The notes: generated from the sequence alone by a model not told the origin. Counted from the first letter of the stretch, positions 45,664 through 54,914 are shown. The stretch: DNA of 64,000 bases from Pseudomonas putida (GCF_003228315.1 NZ_CP029693.1:6048501-6112500); one strand, 5' to 3'. A program made the numbers and translations.

Positions 45664-46398
45664 TCAACCTTCGACCGAACCACCGGCCAGGGCGCACAGC
45701 TGGATCGGGTCGAGAATGCGGATCTCCTTGCCTTCGGCGGCGATCAGTTCGTTCTGCTGGAAGCGCGTGAACACCCGCGACACGGTTTCCACCGCCAGGC
45801 CCAGGTAGTTGCCGATTTCGTTGCGCGACATGCTCAGGCGGAACTGGTTGGCGGAGAAACCCCGGGCACGGAAACGTGCCGACAGGTTGACCAGGAAAGT
45901 GGCGATGCGCTCGTCGGCGGTCTTTTTCGACAGCAGCAACATCATCTGTTGATCGTCGCGGATCTCGCGGCTCATCACCCGCATCAGCTGGCGACGCAGC
46001 TGCGGCAGTTGCAGGGCCAGTTCGTCCAGGCGTTCGAAGGGGATTTCACAGACCGAGGTGGTTTCCAATGCCTGTGCCGACACCGGATGCTTTTCGGTGT
46101 CCATGCCCGAGAGGCCCACCAATTCACTTGGCAGGTGGAAGCCGGTGAGTTGTTCTTCGCCGGCATCGCTCAGGTTGAAGGTTTTCAGCGCGCCGGAACG
46201 CACGGCGTAAACGGAATCGAAGGTGTCACCCTGGCGGAACAGAAACTCGCCTTTTTTCAGTGGACGGCCACGCTTGACGATTTCGTCCAGTGCATCCATG
46301 TCTTCCAGATTCAGCGACAGTGGCAGACACAGCGGGGCCAGGCTGCAGTCCTTGCAGTGAGCCTGATTGTGAGTGCGCAGTTTTACTGGCTCGGACAT
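45664..46398 (-). CDS. anr: Oxygen-responsive regulator Anr (FNR family)
   Basis: Global activator of anaerobic and microaerobic genes, 244 residues. Cysteine ligands for an oxygen-labile [4Fe-4S] cluster are C15, C18 and C24 in HCKDCSLAPLC, plus C117 in SVCEIP. A cyclic-nucleotide-binding-like domain (about 35-150) precedes the C-terminal helix-turn-helix with the recognition helix FRLSMSRNEIGNYLGLAVETVSRVFTRF, the E-x-x-SR pattern that reads TTGAT. ATG 46398 begins the conserved N-terminus MSEPVKLRTHNQAHCK. Candidate targets with TTGAT-N4-ATCAA-like boxes lie next door: hemN, ccoG and both ccoN genes. Confidence 0.97.
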   Translation of the reverse strand: MSEPVKLRTHNQAHCKDCSLAPLCLPLSLNLEDMDALDEIVKRGRPLKKGEFLFRQGDTFDSVYAVRSGALKTFNLSDAGEEQLTGFHLPSELVGLSGMDTEKHPVSAQALETTSVCEIPFERLDELALQLPQLRRQLMRVMSREIRDDQQMMLLLSKKTADERIATFLVNLSARFRARGFSANQFRLSMSRNEIGNYLGLAVETVSRVFTRFQQNELIAAEGKEIRILDPIQLCALAGGSVEG

Positions 46399-46491
46399 TT
46401 CTTCAATCCTTGTGGGAAAACACACATAGGCTGTAAGGGTAACTCAGCGCATGACATCGAGGCCAGCGGGTGGCGGATTTGTCGCAGGTCG

Positions 46492-47877
46492 TCAGATCAC
46501 CCGGGAAAAGCGTTGTTGGTTGTGCTGTTGCAAGTAGCCATCGAACACCATGCATACCGAACGCACCAACAGACGTCCCGCAGGCAACACGTTGATTCCT
46601 TCGCGGTCCAGTTCGATCAACCCATCCTTGGCCATTTGCTGCAATTGCGGCCAAAGTTCGCCGAAATAGCCCTGGAAATCGATATTGAAGGCCTGTTCGA
46701 CCTCGGCGAAGTCCAGGCTGAAATGGCAGATCAGTTGTTGGATCACGGCACGGCGAAGCCGGTCGTCGGCGTCGCACACCAGGCCACGGCTGGTGGCCAG
46801 TTGCGCTGAGGCCAGGCTGCTCTGGTATTGGGTCAGGTCGCTGCTGTTCTGGCAGTACAGATCGCCGATCTGGCTGATCGCCGACACTCCCAGGCCGATC
46901 AAATCGCAATGACCGTGGGTGGTGTAACCCTGGAAGTTGCGTTGCAGGGTCGATTCTTCCTGGGCAATCGCCAGTTCATCATCAGGCAGGGCGAAGTGAT
47001 CCATGCCGATGTAGCGGTAGCCGGCAGCGGTCAACTGATCAATGGTGCGCTGCAGCATTTCCAGTTTCTGCGCGGGCGTCGGCAGATCATTGCTGTTGAT
47101 CCGCCGTTGCGGCATGAACCGCTCCGGCAGGTGGGCGTAGTTGAACACCGAGAGACGGTCCGGTTGCAGGTTGATGACTTCTTCGACGGTGCGGGCGAAG
47201 TTGTCCGGGGTCTGTTTCGGCAAGCCGTAGATCAGGTCGATGTTGATCGAGCGGAACTGCAGAGTGCGGGCCGCGTCGATCACCGCGCGGGTTTGCTCCA
47301 GGGTTTGCAGGCGATTGACCGCGCGCTGTACCGCCGGGTCGAGGTCTTGCAGGCCGATGCTGACGCGGTTGAAGCCCAGCTCGCGCAACAGTCCCATGGT
47401 CGACCAGTCGGCTTCTCGGGGGTCGATTTCGATGCCGTAGTCACCGGAATCGTCGGCGAGCAAATTGAAGTGCTCGCGCAGGTGCGCCATTAGCTGGCGC
47501 AATTCGTCATGGCTGAGGAAGGTTGGTGTGCCGCCGCCGAAGTGCAGTTGCTCGACCTTTTGCGCCGGGTCCAGATGGCAGGCGATGAGCTGGATTTCCT
47601 GTTCCAGGCGCTGCAGGTAGGGCAGGGCGCGGCCACGATCCTTGGTGATGACTTTGTTGCAGGCGCAGTAGTAGCAAATGTTCGCGCAGAACGGCACGTG
47701 CACATACAGCGACAAGGGCCGCAGGGCCTTGCGACTGTCGCGCAGGGCGTGAAACAGATCGAAGCTGGTGACCTGGGCGTTGAATTGCATGGCGGTCGGA
47801 TAGGAGGTGTAGCGCGGTCCCGCCAGGTCATAACGGCGGATCAGATCGGTGTCCCAACGAATGGCGTCGAGCAGCAT
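46492..47877 (-). CDS. hemN: Oxygen-independent coproporphyrinogen III oxidase
   Basis: Radical-SAM enzyme of 461 residues that makes protoporphyrinogen precursor when oxygen is scarce. The cluster motif is C64-x3-C68-x2-C71 in PFCANICYYCACNK. LHFGGGTPTFLS, GIEIDPREAD and GFNRVSIGLQDLDPAVQRAVNR are family signatures. The C-terminal DRLRRAVIQQLICHF and GINVLPAGRLLVRSVCMVFD complete the protein. A perfect ANR-type box lies 65 bp upstream. It provides haem for the cbb3 oxidases encoded alongside. Confidence 0.96.
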   Translation of the reverse strand: MLLDAIRWDTDLIRRYDLAGPRYTSYPTAMQFNAQVTSFDLFHALRDSRKALRPLSLYVHVPFCANICYYCACNKVITKDRGRALPYLQRLEQEIQLIACHLDPAQKVEQLHFGGGTPTFLSHDELRQLMAHLREHFNLLADDSGDYGIEIDPREADWSTMGLLRELGFNRVSIGLQDLDPAVQRAVNRLQTLEQTRAVIDAARTLQFRSINIDLIYGLPKQTPDNFARTVEEVINLQPDRLSVFNYAHLPERFMPQRRINSNDLPTPAQKLEMLQRTIDQLTAAGYRYIGMDHFALPDDELAIAQEESTLQRNFQGYTTHGHCDLIGLGVSAISQIGDLYCQNSSDLTQYQSSLASAQLATSRGLVCDADDRLRRAVIQQLICHFSLDFAEVEQAFNIDFQGYFGELWPQLQQMAKDGLIELDREGINVLPAGRLLVRSVCMVFDGYLQQHNQQRFSRVI

Positions 47878-47941
47878 GCGGGCATCCCCCGGAATGGGCT
47901 GGCGGTGCTGGCCAGTCTAGGGGGCGGGGCGCTTGGGGATC

Positions 47942-47955
47942 TTGATTTGCATCAA
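47942..47955 (-). promoter_or_regulatory. ANR box TTGAT-TTGC-ATCAA upstream of hemN
   Basis: A perfect match to the FNR/Anr consensus TTGAT-N4-ATCAA, centred 71 bp before the hemN start codon. Confidence 0.85.
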
Positions 47956-47982
47956 GGTCAGGGTCTGTGTTGTTTGTTCTGG

Positions 47983-48045
47983 CCTCTTCGCGAGCAGGAG
48001 AACGCATTTCAACTGTGGGAGCGAGCCTGCTCGCGAAGAGTGCGC
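47983..48045. repeat. REP pair with truncated left arm
   Basis: The right arm GAGCGAGCCTGCTCGCGAAGAG is complete, but the left arm CTCTTCGCGAGCAGG stops short and lacks the GCTCCCACA end. It lies between hemN and the SafE-like gene. Confidence 0.8.
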
Positions 48046-48052
48046 CGCCGAT

Positions 48053-48736
48053 CTAATGCCCCATCAACCAATGCTGATGCGGCCCAGGCAAGGTCCAAAT
48101 GCCAAACAGCATGACCAGCAACCCGCCGGTCATGCGCACGCTTCGCTTGCGCAACAACGCCGTCACCCGCTCCGCCGCCAGCCCCGTGGCGAGCAGCACC
48201 GGCCAGGTGCCGAGGCCAAACGCGAGCATCAGCAGGGCGCTATCCAGCGCATTGCCCTGGCTGGCCGACCACAGCAAAGTGCTATAGACCAGTCCGCACG
48301 GTAGCCAGCCCCAGAGCGCACCCAGCAGCAATGCACGAGGGACGCTGGACACCGGCAACAGTTTGTTCGCAACGGGCTGGATATGCCGCCACAGCCCGCG
48401 GCCGAGGCTTTCGATGCGCGTCAGCCCACTCCACCAGCCCGCCAGGTACAAGCCCATGGCAATCAGCAACAGTCCGGCTAGCACGCGCATGAACATCGCC
48501 GCCGGGCTGCTGGCCACCGCCCAGCCGGCCAGGCCAATCAGCAGGCCGGCAGTGGCATAGCTGAGAATGCGTCCGAGGTTGTAGGCCAGCAGCAGGCGAA
48601 AGCGACGGCTGCGCTGCTCCTTGGGAATCGCCAGGGTCAGCGCGCCCATCAGGCCGCCGCACATCCCCAGGCAATGACCGCCACCGAGCAGACCGAGAAT
48701 CACCGCAGACACCAGCAAGGGCGCCAATTCAAGCAT
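48053..48736 (-). CDS. SafE/TauE-like membrane protein of the cco cluster
   Basis: 227 residues with about six hydrophobic segments. The start LAPLLVSAVILGLLGGGHCLGMCGGLMGAL, with GGHCLGMCGG repeated in the middle as ALWGWLPCGLVYSTLLW, matches the UPF/SafE (sulfite exporter TauE-like) family found next to ccoS and hemN in many proteobacteria. Its conserved cysteine and histidine pairs suggest a metal or thiol role in oxidase assembly. ATG 48736 overlaps ccoS by 8 bp, so it belongs to the ccoGHIS transcript. Exact activity is not established. Confidence 0.85.
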   Translation of the reverse strand: MLELAPLLVSAVILGLLGGGHCLGMCGGLMGALTLAIPKEQRSRRFRLLLAYNLGRILSYATAGLLIGLAGWAVASSPAAMFMRVLAGLLLIAMGLYLAGWWSGLTRIESLGRGLWRHIQPVANKLLPVSSVPRALLLGALWGWLPCGLVYSTLLWSASQGNALDSALLMLAFGLGTWPVLLATGLAAERVTALLRKRSVRMTGGLLVMLFGIWTLPGPHQHWLMGH

Positions 48737-48947
48737 GGGGCGGTGCCTTGTCGTCGGGTTTGGTTGGCTGGCCGCTGGCCTCGTCGACGGCTGCGGTGTG
48801 GTTCGGGTCCTGATCGTCGAACAGGATGCTGTGGGCCGGGCCATCGAGGTCGTCGTACTGACCGCTGTCGACCGCCCAGAAGAAAATGTAGACAGCGATG
48901 GCCACGATCAGCAGGGCGGCGGGGATCATCACGTAAAGAGCTGGCAT
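48729..48947 (-). CDS. ccoS: cbb3 oxidase maturation protein CcoS
   Basis: 72 residues with one N-terminal membrane segment (MPALYVMIPAALLIVAIAVYIFFWAV) followed by DSGQYDDLDGPAHSILFDD, the signature of CcoS. It is needed for insertion of haem and copper cofactors into CcoN. It lies 22 bp after ccoI and overlaps the SafE-like gene. ATG 48947 opens the family N-terminus. The C-terminal tail is acidic and variable. Confidence 0.95.
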   Translation of the reverse strand: MPALYVMIPAALLIVAIAVYIFFWAVDSGQYDDLDGPAHSILFDDQDPNHTAAVDEASGQPTKPDDKAPPHA

Positions 48948-48969
48948 CTGGACTCCATGCCCGCGCGGC

Positions 48970-51420
48970 TCAGGCCGGCAGCGGGCGGGTTTCTGGCGTG
49001 GCGCTGGCAGCCGGCGCACTCGGCAGGCGAGTCAGGCGCAGGGCATTGAGCACCACGGTCAACGAACTGATGGACATGCCTACCGCCGCCCACACCGGGG
49101 TGATCCAGCCGAGGGCGGCGAACGGCAACATGAGGCCATTGTACAGCCCGGCCCACAGCAGATTCTCGATGATGACCCGACGGGTGCGCCGGGCCAGGCT
49201 GAATGCTTGCACGAGGGCGTCGAGACGATTGGACAGTAGCACCGCATCAGCGCTGGTTTTCGCCAGATCGGTGGCCGAGCCCATGGCGACACTGATGTCT
49301 GCAGCGGCCAGCACCGGCACGTCGTTGACCCCGTCCCCGAGCATCAACACCTTGCGCCCCTGCTGGTGCAGTTGCTGCAAAACCTGCAACTTGTCATCCG
49401 GGCGCAAACCGCCCCGGGCTTCGTCGATGCCCAGTTCGGCGGCGACGCTGGCGACCATCGGCGAACTGTCTCCGGACAGCAGCAAGGTCCGCCAGCCGCG
49501 CGCCTTGCACGTTGCCAGCAGGGCCGGAGCGTCGTCACGCAAACGGTCGTCGAGCACGAACCAGGCCAGTGGCCCCCGTTGATCACCCATCAGCAGCCAT
49601 TGCCCGGCCTCATCCGGCATCGAGGGTTCGGCGGCACCACTGAGTTCGCAGACAAAACCGGGCTGGCCGATACGCAGGCGCTGCTCGCCCACCCGTCCTT
49701 CAAGGCCCAGGCCGGGAGAACTGTGCACCTCTTCGGCGGCCAGTGGCGCGCGACCGAAGGCACGGGCGATGGGGTGCTCGGAGCGATTCTCCAGGGCGGC
49801 GGCCAGGCTCAGGCATTGATCGCGATCGAGGGTGCCGAGGGGGCGGATCGAACGCAAGGCCAGTCGCCCTTCGGTCAGGGTGCCGGTCTTGTCGAAAATC
49901 ACCGTATCGATCTGGTTCAGGCCTTCCAGCACATGACCCCGGGTCAGCAGTAAACCGAGTTTGTGCAGGGTGCCGGTGGCGGCGGTGAGGGCGGTCGGCG
50001 TTGCCAGGGACAGGGCGCAGGGGCAGGTGGCGACCAGCATGGCCAGGACAATCCAGAACGCTCGCGCCGAATCGAGCTGCCACCACAGCAGGCCGATACA
50101 GGCCGAGGCGATCAGTGTCAGCAACAGGAACCATTGCGAGGCACGGTCGGCGATTTCCGCCAGTCGGGGTTTTTCCGCCTGGGCGCGATCCAGCAGGCGG
50201 ACGATGGCCGACAGTCGAGTTTCCTGGCCGAGCGCTTGGACCTGCACGGTCAGTGCGCCTTCGACATTCAGGGTTCCGGCGGTGACGGCATCGCCTGGCG
50301 TGCGCGGTTGCGGCAGGTATTCGCCAGTCAGCAGCGACTCATCGATGCTGGATTGGCCATCGAGAATCCTGCCATCTGCCGGAAGGATCGCCCCGGGGTG
50401 CACCAGCACCTGATCGCCTACTTTCAGTTCGCTCAGCAAAATGCGCTCACTCTGGCCGTCGCCATTCAGGCGCAGGCAAGAGGCTGGCAGCAAGTTGACA
50501 AGTTGAGCGGTGGCGGCGGCGGTGCGTTCCCGGGCGCGGCGTTCAAGGTAACGCCCGGCCAGCAGGAACAGTGCAAACATGCCAACCGCGTCGAAGTACA
50601 GTTCGCCGACGCCGGTAATCGAGGTCCAGATCCCGGCGATGTAGGCACTGCCAATGGCCAGCGATACGGAAACGTCCATGGTCAGGTGGCGGGTGCGCAG
50701 GTCGCGCATGGCGCCCTTGAAGAATGGCGCGCAGCTGTAGAACACGATCGGGGTGGTGAGGAACATCGCCACCCAGCGCAGAATCGCGTGCAGCTCGGGG
50801 CTGAGGTCGATGTTGAATTCCGGCCAGGTGGCCATGGTCGCCATCATCGCCTGGAACCACAGCAGGCCGGCGACCCCGAGTTGGCGCAGGGCCAGGCGAT
50901 TTTCGCTGGCCAATTGCTCGCTGGCGCGGTCGGCCTGGTAAGGGTGGGCGGCGTAGCCGATGTGGCGCAACTCGCCAAGTAGCTGGCTGAGCGGCAACTG
51001 CACGTCGGCCCAGCGTACGTGCAAGCGATGGTTCGACAGGTTCAACCGTGCTTCCGCCACCCCGGGCATGGCACGCAGGTGTTTCTCGATCAACCAGCCA
51101 CAGGCGGCGCAGCTGATGCCTTCCATCAGCAGTGTGGTTTCCGCCAACTCGCCGTCATGGCGGACAAAGGGTTGCTGCACTTCGGCGCGGTCGTACAGCG
51201 CCAGTTCATCGACCAATTGCACGGGCAGCGCTTCGGGGTTGGCCGAGGCTTCGCTGCGATGCTGGTAATAGGTTTCCAGTCCACCGGCCACAATCGCTTC
51301 GGCCACCGCCTGGCAACCCGGGCAGCAGAATTCGCGGGTCTGCCCAAGGACCGCCGCGGTGAAACGGCCGCCGGCAGGGACGGGCAGGGCGCAGTGGTAG
51401 CAGGGGGTTGGGGTGGTCAT
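48970..51420 (-). CDS. ccoI: Copper-transporting P1B ATPase CcoI
   Basis: 816 residues. It pumps copper across the inner membrane to supply the cbb3 catalytic centre. The N-terminal cysteine cluster (CYHCALPV...CCPGCQAV) is followed by a heavy-metal domain with CAACGWLIEKHL, membrane helices with the CPC motif ATCPCALSLATPTA, the phosphorylation site DKTGTLTEG, and MLGDGVNDVPVLAAADISVAMG. Start at ATG 51420 is supported by the MTTPTPCYHC family N-terminus; the longer frame runs through a repeat. A REP-like repeat separates it from ccoH. Confidence 0.95.
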   Translation of the reverse strand: MTTPTPCYHCALPVPAGGRFTAAVLGQTREFCCPGCQAVAEAIVAGGLETYYQHRSEASANPEALPVQLVDELALYDRAEVQQPFVRHDGELAETTLLMEGISCAACGWLIEKHLRAMPGVAEARLNLSNHRLHVRWADVQLPLSQLLGELRHIGYAAHPYQADRASEQLASENRLALRQLGVAGLLWFQAMMATMATWPEFNIDLSPELHAILRWVAMFLTTPIVFYSCAPFFKGAMRDLRTRHLTMDVSVSLAIGSAYIAGIWTSITGVGELYFDAVGMFALFLLAGRYLERRARERTAAATAQLVNLLPASCLRLNGDGQSERILLSELKVGDQVLVHPGAILPADGRILDGQSSIDESLLTGEYLPQPRTPGDAVTAGTLNVEGALTVQVQALGQETRLSAIVRLLDRAQAEKPRLAEIADRASQWFLLLTLIASACIGLLWWQLDSARAFWIVLAMLVATCPCALSLATPTALTAATGTLHKLGLLLTRGHVLEGLNQIDTVIFDKTGTLTEGRLALRSIRPLGTLDRDQCLSLAAALENRSEHPIARAFGRAPLAAEEVHSSPGLGLEGRVGEQRLRIGQPGFVCELSGAAEPSMPDEAGQWLLMGDQRGPLAWFVLDDRLRDDAPALLATCKARGWRTLLLSGDSSPMVASVAAELGIDEARGGLRPDDKLQVLQQLHQQGRKVLMLGDGVNDVPVLAAADISVAMGSATDLAKTSADAVLLSNRLDALVQAFSLARRTRRVIIENLLWAGLYNGLMLPFAALGWITPVWAAVGMSISSLTVVLNALRLTRLPSAPAASATPETRPLPA

Positions 51421-51445
51421 GTGGCTTTCACGAGGCATGGTCCAA

Positions 51446-51557
51446 TGATCGTTCCCACGCTCTGCGTGGGAATGCCTCCCCGGGCGCTCCGCGTCCGCTT
51501 CGGCTGGGACGCAGAGCGTCCCCGGCTGCGTTCCCACGCGGAGCGTGGGAACGATCA
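51446..51557. repeat. Palindromic intergenic repeat (GTTCCCACGC class)
   Basis: GATCGTTCCCACGCTCTGCG and its complement-like partner CGCGGAGCGTGGGAACGATC flank inner dyads with CGCTCCGCGTCC and GGACGCAGAGCG. It is a repeat family distinct from the REPs elsewhere in the window, placed between ccoH and ccoI. Confidence 0.85.
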
Positions 51558-51563
51558 GGGGTG

Positions 51564-52103
51564 TTATTTTTTCAGGTCTTCGGCGCCTTGTAGCGGTTCA
51601 TCACCGAGCAACAGGTCCTTTTCATGGTCGACCGATTCTTCCTCGAACAAGCGCCATATATGGTCGTCCTGCGTACCCAGCAATTCGACAAAGCGCCGAC
51701 CTTCAACCTTGTCGCTCAACTGGCCAAGGTAGCGACCCTGTTCGGTTTCGCTGCGGGTCAGGACGATCTTGCGGTCCTTCTCCGGCTGGGTCGGCGAGAT
51801 CAGGTTCAGTTCCAGGGTCTTGGGCTGGCTGTTGCCGCTCAGGCGCAGGTCGACTTCACCGGTGACATCGTCCAGGTGCACGCTGGCGCGCATCAGCAGG
51901 GTCTGCGCCAGCAATTCGCGGTCCAGGGAGCGGTTGATGCCTTTACCGGCCTCGTAATAGTTGTCGTTGACCAGGTTGTCCGGGTTATTCACCGCAATGG
52001 TCACCATGGACAGGGTCAGGGTCACCGAACAGGCCAGAATCCCGATGATGATCCATGGCCAAAGGTGCTTGTACCACGGGCTTGCGGCGTTTGCTGCGGG
52101 CAT
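51564..52103 (-). CDS. ccoH: cbb3 oxidase assembly protein CcoH (FixH-like)
   Basis: 179 residues with one membrane segment (WIIIGILACSVTLTLSMVTIAV) and a periplasmic FixH-type domain that begins NNPDNLVNDNYYEAGKGINRSLDRE. CcoH stays with the oxidase during assembly. ATG 52103 has GAGAG upstream; a TTG five codons earlier overlaps the ccoG stop. It is in the ccoGHIS order. Confidence 0.93.
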   Translation of the reverse strand: MPAANAASPWYKHLWPWIIIGILACSVTLTLSMVTIAVNNPDNLVNDNYYEAGKGINRSLDRELLAQTLLMRASVHLDDVTGEVDLRLSGNSQPKTLELNLISPTQPEKDRKIVLTRSETEQGRYLGQLSDKVEGRRFVELLGTQDDHIWRLFEEESVDHEKDLLLGDEPLQGAEDLKK

Positions 52104-52114
52104 GTTCGGTTCTC

Positions 52115-53530
52115 TCAACGATTTTGTGGGCCGATGAATCGGCTCTTGGCTTCAACGTGAATGCTGGCGTCATCGGCGTCCTTGAGGATGAATTTCACCT
52201 CGTTGGTGCTTGATGGCAGGTGTTCCGGGGCAACGGACAATTCGGCCGGCTGGCTGACGATATCACCGGCCGCCACCTTGATCTCGCGGCGGCCTTGCAG
52301 CTTGAGGTCCGGCAGGCCGGTGGCTTCAAGCACATAGGTGTGGTCGCGCTGATCCTTGTTCATGATCTTCAGGCTGTAGACGTTTTCGATCCGGCCTTCG
52401 GCGTTCTCGCGGTACAGCACGCGGTCCTTGCTGACATCGAAGCCCACCAGCGAACGCATGAAAAACGCGGTGACCAGCAAGCTGATCATGGCCAGCAGCA
52501 CCACGGCATAGCCGATCAGGCGCGGACGCAGTTTGTGGGTTTTCTGCCCGGACAGGTTGTGTTCGGTGGTGTAGCTAATCAGGCCGCGCGGGTACTCCAT
52601 CTTGTCCATGATGGCGTCGCAGGCATCGATGCAGGCGGCGCAACCGATGCACTCGATTTGCAGGCCGTCGCGGATGTCGATGCCGGTCGGGCAGACCTGG
52701 ACGCACATGGTGCAATCGATGCAGTCGCCCAGCCCCTGGGCCTTGTAGTCGATGCCTTTCTTGCGCGGGCCACGGCCTTCGCCACGACGCGGATCGTAGG
52801 AGACGATCAGGGTGTCCTTGTCGAACATCACGCTCTGGAAGCGCGCATAGGGGCACATGTAGATGCACACCTGCTCACGCAGCCAGCCGGCGTTCCCATA
52901 GGTGGCGAGGGTGAAGAAACCGACCCAGAAATACGACCAGCCATCGGCCTCGCCGGTGAAGAAGTCGATGACCAGTTCACGAATCGGCGAGAAGTAGCCG
53001 ACGAAGGTCATGCCAGTCACGAAGCCGATCAGCAGCCACATCGCGTGCTTGCTGAACTTGCGCAGGAATTTGTTGGCGCTCATCGGCGCCTTGTCGAGCT
53101 TGATCCGTTGGTTGCGGTCGCCTTCGGTGACCTTTTCACACCACATGAAGATCCAGGTCCAGACGCTCTGCGGGCAGGTGTAACCGCACCAGACCCGACC
53201 GGCGTACACCGTGATGAAGAACAGGCCGAACGCGGCGATGATCAGCATGCCCGACAACAGGATGAAGTCCTGCGGCCAGAAGGTTGCGCCGAAGATGAAG
53301 AATTTACGCTCCGGCAGGTTCCACCAGACGGCTTGATGCCCGCCCCAGTTCAGCCACACCGTGCCGAAATACAGCAGAAACAAAAAGGCACCGCCTGCCA
53401 TCCGCAGGTTGCGGAACAGGCCGGTGAAGGCGCGGGTGTAGATTTTTTCCCGGGAGGCGTAGAGGTCGACGCTGTTGTTCCCGTTTTTGGCAGGCGGAGT
53501 AACGTCGTGTACCGGAATCTGGTTGCTCAT
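52115..53530 (-). CDS. ccoG: cbb3 oxidase accessory protein CcoG (FixG-like)
   Basis: 471 residues with about five membrane segments and two [4Fe-4S] clusters. The ferredoxin-like cysteines are in GLGDCIDCTMCVQVCPTGIDIRDGLQIECIGCAACIDACD, and the N-terminal membrane region carries GRVWCGYTCPQSVWTWIF. A C-terminal immunoglobulin-like domain closes it. Relatives reduce copper for use by the oxidase. The start MSNQIPVHDVTPPAKN was preferred because it matches the family; the frame is open further upstream. It opens the ccoGHIS unit. Confidence 0.96.
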   Translation of the reverse strand: MSNQIPVHDVTPPAKNGNNSVDLYASREKIYTRAFTGLFRNLRMAGGAFLFLLYFGTVWLNWGGHQAVWWNLPERKFFIFGATFWPQDFILLSGMLIIAAFGLFFITVYAGRVWCGYTCPQSVWTWIFMWCEKVTEGDRNQRIKLDKAPMSANKFLRKFSKHAMWLLIGFVTGMTFVGYFSPIRELVIDFFTGEADGWSYFWVGFFTLATYGNAGWLREQVCIYMCPYARFQSVMFDKDTLIVSYDPRRGEGRGPRKKGIDYKAQGLGDCIDCTMCVQVCPTGIDIRDGLQIECIGCAACIDACDAIMDKMEYPRGLISYTTEHNLSGQKTHKLRPRLIGYAVVLLAMISLLVTAFFMRSLVGFDVSKDRVLYRENAEGRIENVYSLKIMNKDQRDHTYVLEATGLPDLKLQGRREIKVAAGDIVSQPAELSVAPEHLPSSTNEVKFILKDADDASIHVEAKSRFIGPQNR

Positions 53531-53681
53531 CGGTTGCATCCCACGGCAGTGGAAAAATGCCTCGGTCAGTACGTGCCAACCGCGGTCAAAAGGGGTGTCG
53601 CAGTGGCGCAATGATACGCCTGTCGCTCTAGCTCAAGGGTGCGACCTTTGGTCACGTTGGTGGAAATCAAATGACCGTGTA

Positions 53682-53695
53682 ATGACCTGTATCAA
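53682..53695 (-). promoter_or_regulatory. ANR-like box TTGAT-ACAG-GTCAT upstream of ccoG
   Basis: Minus-strand TTGAT-N4-GTCAT is one half-site perfect and one with two changes from ATCAA. It lies 152 bp before the ccoG start in a gap with no gene, so an Anr target is plausible. Confidence 0.6.
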
Positions 53696-53735
53696 TTGAC
53701 TTGTGAATTATGGCCGGTTTTGCGCGGGTCAGGGT

Positions 53736-54146
53736 TCAATCGGCCCATGGGTTGATCAACTGAACGCCACTTGATTGGAAGTCGCTGACATTCCGGGTGA
53801 CGACAATCAGGCCATGAACCAGCGCGGTCGCTGCAATCAACGCGTCTGCTTCATTGGTGCGGTCAGGAACGTGCAGGCTTGCACAGCGAAGGGCCACGGC
53901 GGCGTCGATTGGCAGGATTCGGGCATCGAAGGCCGGTATGACGTGGCGCTTGAGCCACGTACGCAATACTTTTCCCTGGACGGGATCGCGCCGCTCCATG
54001 CGCAGTACGCCTGTTTCCAGTTCTTTCAAGGTAATGGCCGAAATGAACATGCGAGGAGCGATGATGCTTTTGGCCCAGGCAACAACGTTGGTGTCAGCCT
54101 GGGGTTTGCGTAGTTCAGAAATCACGTTGGTGTCGAGTAGATACAT
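53736..54146 (-). CDS. PIN-domain toxin (VapC/FitB family)
   Basis: 136 residues. The PIN nuclease acidic residues are visible: D5 in YLLDTNVISEL, the glutamate in TLKELETGV, aspartate in NEADALIAATAL and the closing VVTRNVSDF. Such toxins cut RNA when freed from their antitoxin. Its ATG overlaps the antitoxin stop by one base (TGATG). The pair lies between ccoG and ccoP1 in a cluster that lacks it in typical pseudomonads, which suggests later insertion. Confidence 0.92.
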   Translation of the reverse strand: MYLLDTNVISELRKPQADTNVVAWAKSIIAPRMFISAITLKELETGVLRMERRDPVQGKVLRTWLKRHVIPAFDARILPIDAAVALRCASLHVPDRTNEADALIAATALVHGLIVVTRNVSDFQSSGVQLINPWAD

Positions 54147-54400
54147 CAGGACAGATCCACGGGGCGATGAGTGATCACGGCGCGTTCGGTTTCGAACTTG
54201 ATGTCCGCCGCTTCCGGCATTACCAACAGGTCGACGATGTCGGCATTGATGCCGGTCAGTTTTTGGTAATCCTCAATGCTTAGCAGTACATGGGCCGGCT
54301 TGCCTCGGTCGGTGATGAAAACCGGTCCCTGCCGCGTGGCTTTTTTGGCACCACTTGTGTCCTGATTGAATTCGCGGCTGGAAATTGTGGTGATGGTCAT
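54146..54400 (-). CDS. Phd/YefM-type antitoxin
   Basis: 84 residues. MTITTISSREFNQDTSGAKKATRQGPVFITDRGKPAHVLLSIEDYQKL is the Phd/YefM DNA-binding fold, followed by the toxin-binding C-terminal tail. It represses its own promoter and neutralises the PIN toxin encoded directly downstream. ATG 54400 starts the fold; the frame is open further upstream without similarity. Confidence 0.9.
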   Translation of the reverse strand: MTITTISSREFNQDTSGAKKATRQGPVFITDRGKPAHVLLSIEDYQKLTGINADIVDLLVMPEAADIKFETERAVITHRPVDLS

Positions 54401-54650
54401 CACGTCTGATCCTCCTGAATGCGTTGATGTAGAAACGTTACTACTTTGTGTTCGGTCTCTCAACTGCTCAAGGCGAATGCTCGACCATTGGTCCCGTTCG
54501 AAAATCTGCGCCACATGGCTTGCGACAAAGGCCGATGGAGGGACCACTCGCGCCGCTGTATTGTTTTTTGCGCCGCTCATGGCATCAAACGAGCGCTGCA
54601 ACATTGATTTTTTGTTGTGCTGCAGCGGATTTTTTCAAGGATGAAAGTTT

Positions 54651-54914
54651 ATGAATGACGTTATTGAACAAGAGTCGGATGTCAGTCGGGAAATAGAGGC
54701 ATTGAGGGCAATACTGCGTTCGGGAACCGTCGGAGCTCCCGCTCGCGATTACCTGGAAGCGGCGCTTGCCGTGCTTGAATCAGCGAACGAGCTTCCCCAG
54801 GCCATGAGTCTCACAAGTGAGGCAAGCAGCCAGAAAGACAAAGCGTCAAAGGAGCCCGGCAGAAGCAAGAGTCTTGGCTCCATGGATAGTTTGGGAGGCG
54901 GCAATATCATCTGA
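54651..54914 (+). CDS. Small acidic protein of unknown function
   Basis: 87 residues from ATG 54651, preceded by AAGGATGAAAG. Not recognised. The N-terminal half is a helix (IEALRAILRSGTVGAPARDYLEAALAVLESANELPQAM). The C-terminal half is a flexible, serine and glycine-rich tail ending GGGNII. No signal peptide. It is divergent from the toxin-antitoxin pair, so it may have arrived with it. Confidence 0.6.
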   Translation: MNDVIEQESDVSREIEALRAILRSGTVGAPARDYLEAALAVLESANELPQAMSLTSEASSQKDKASKEPGRSKSLGSMDSLGGGNII

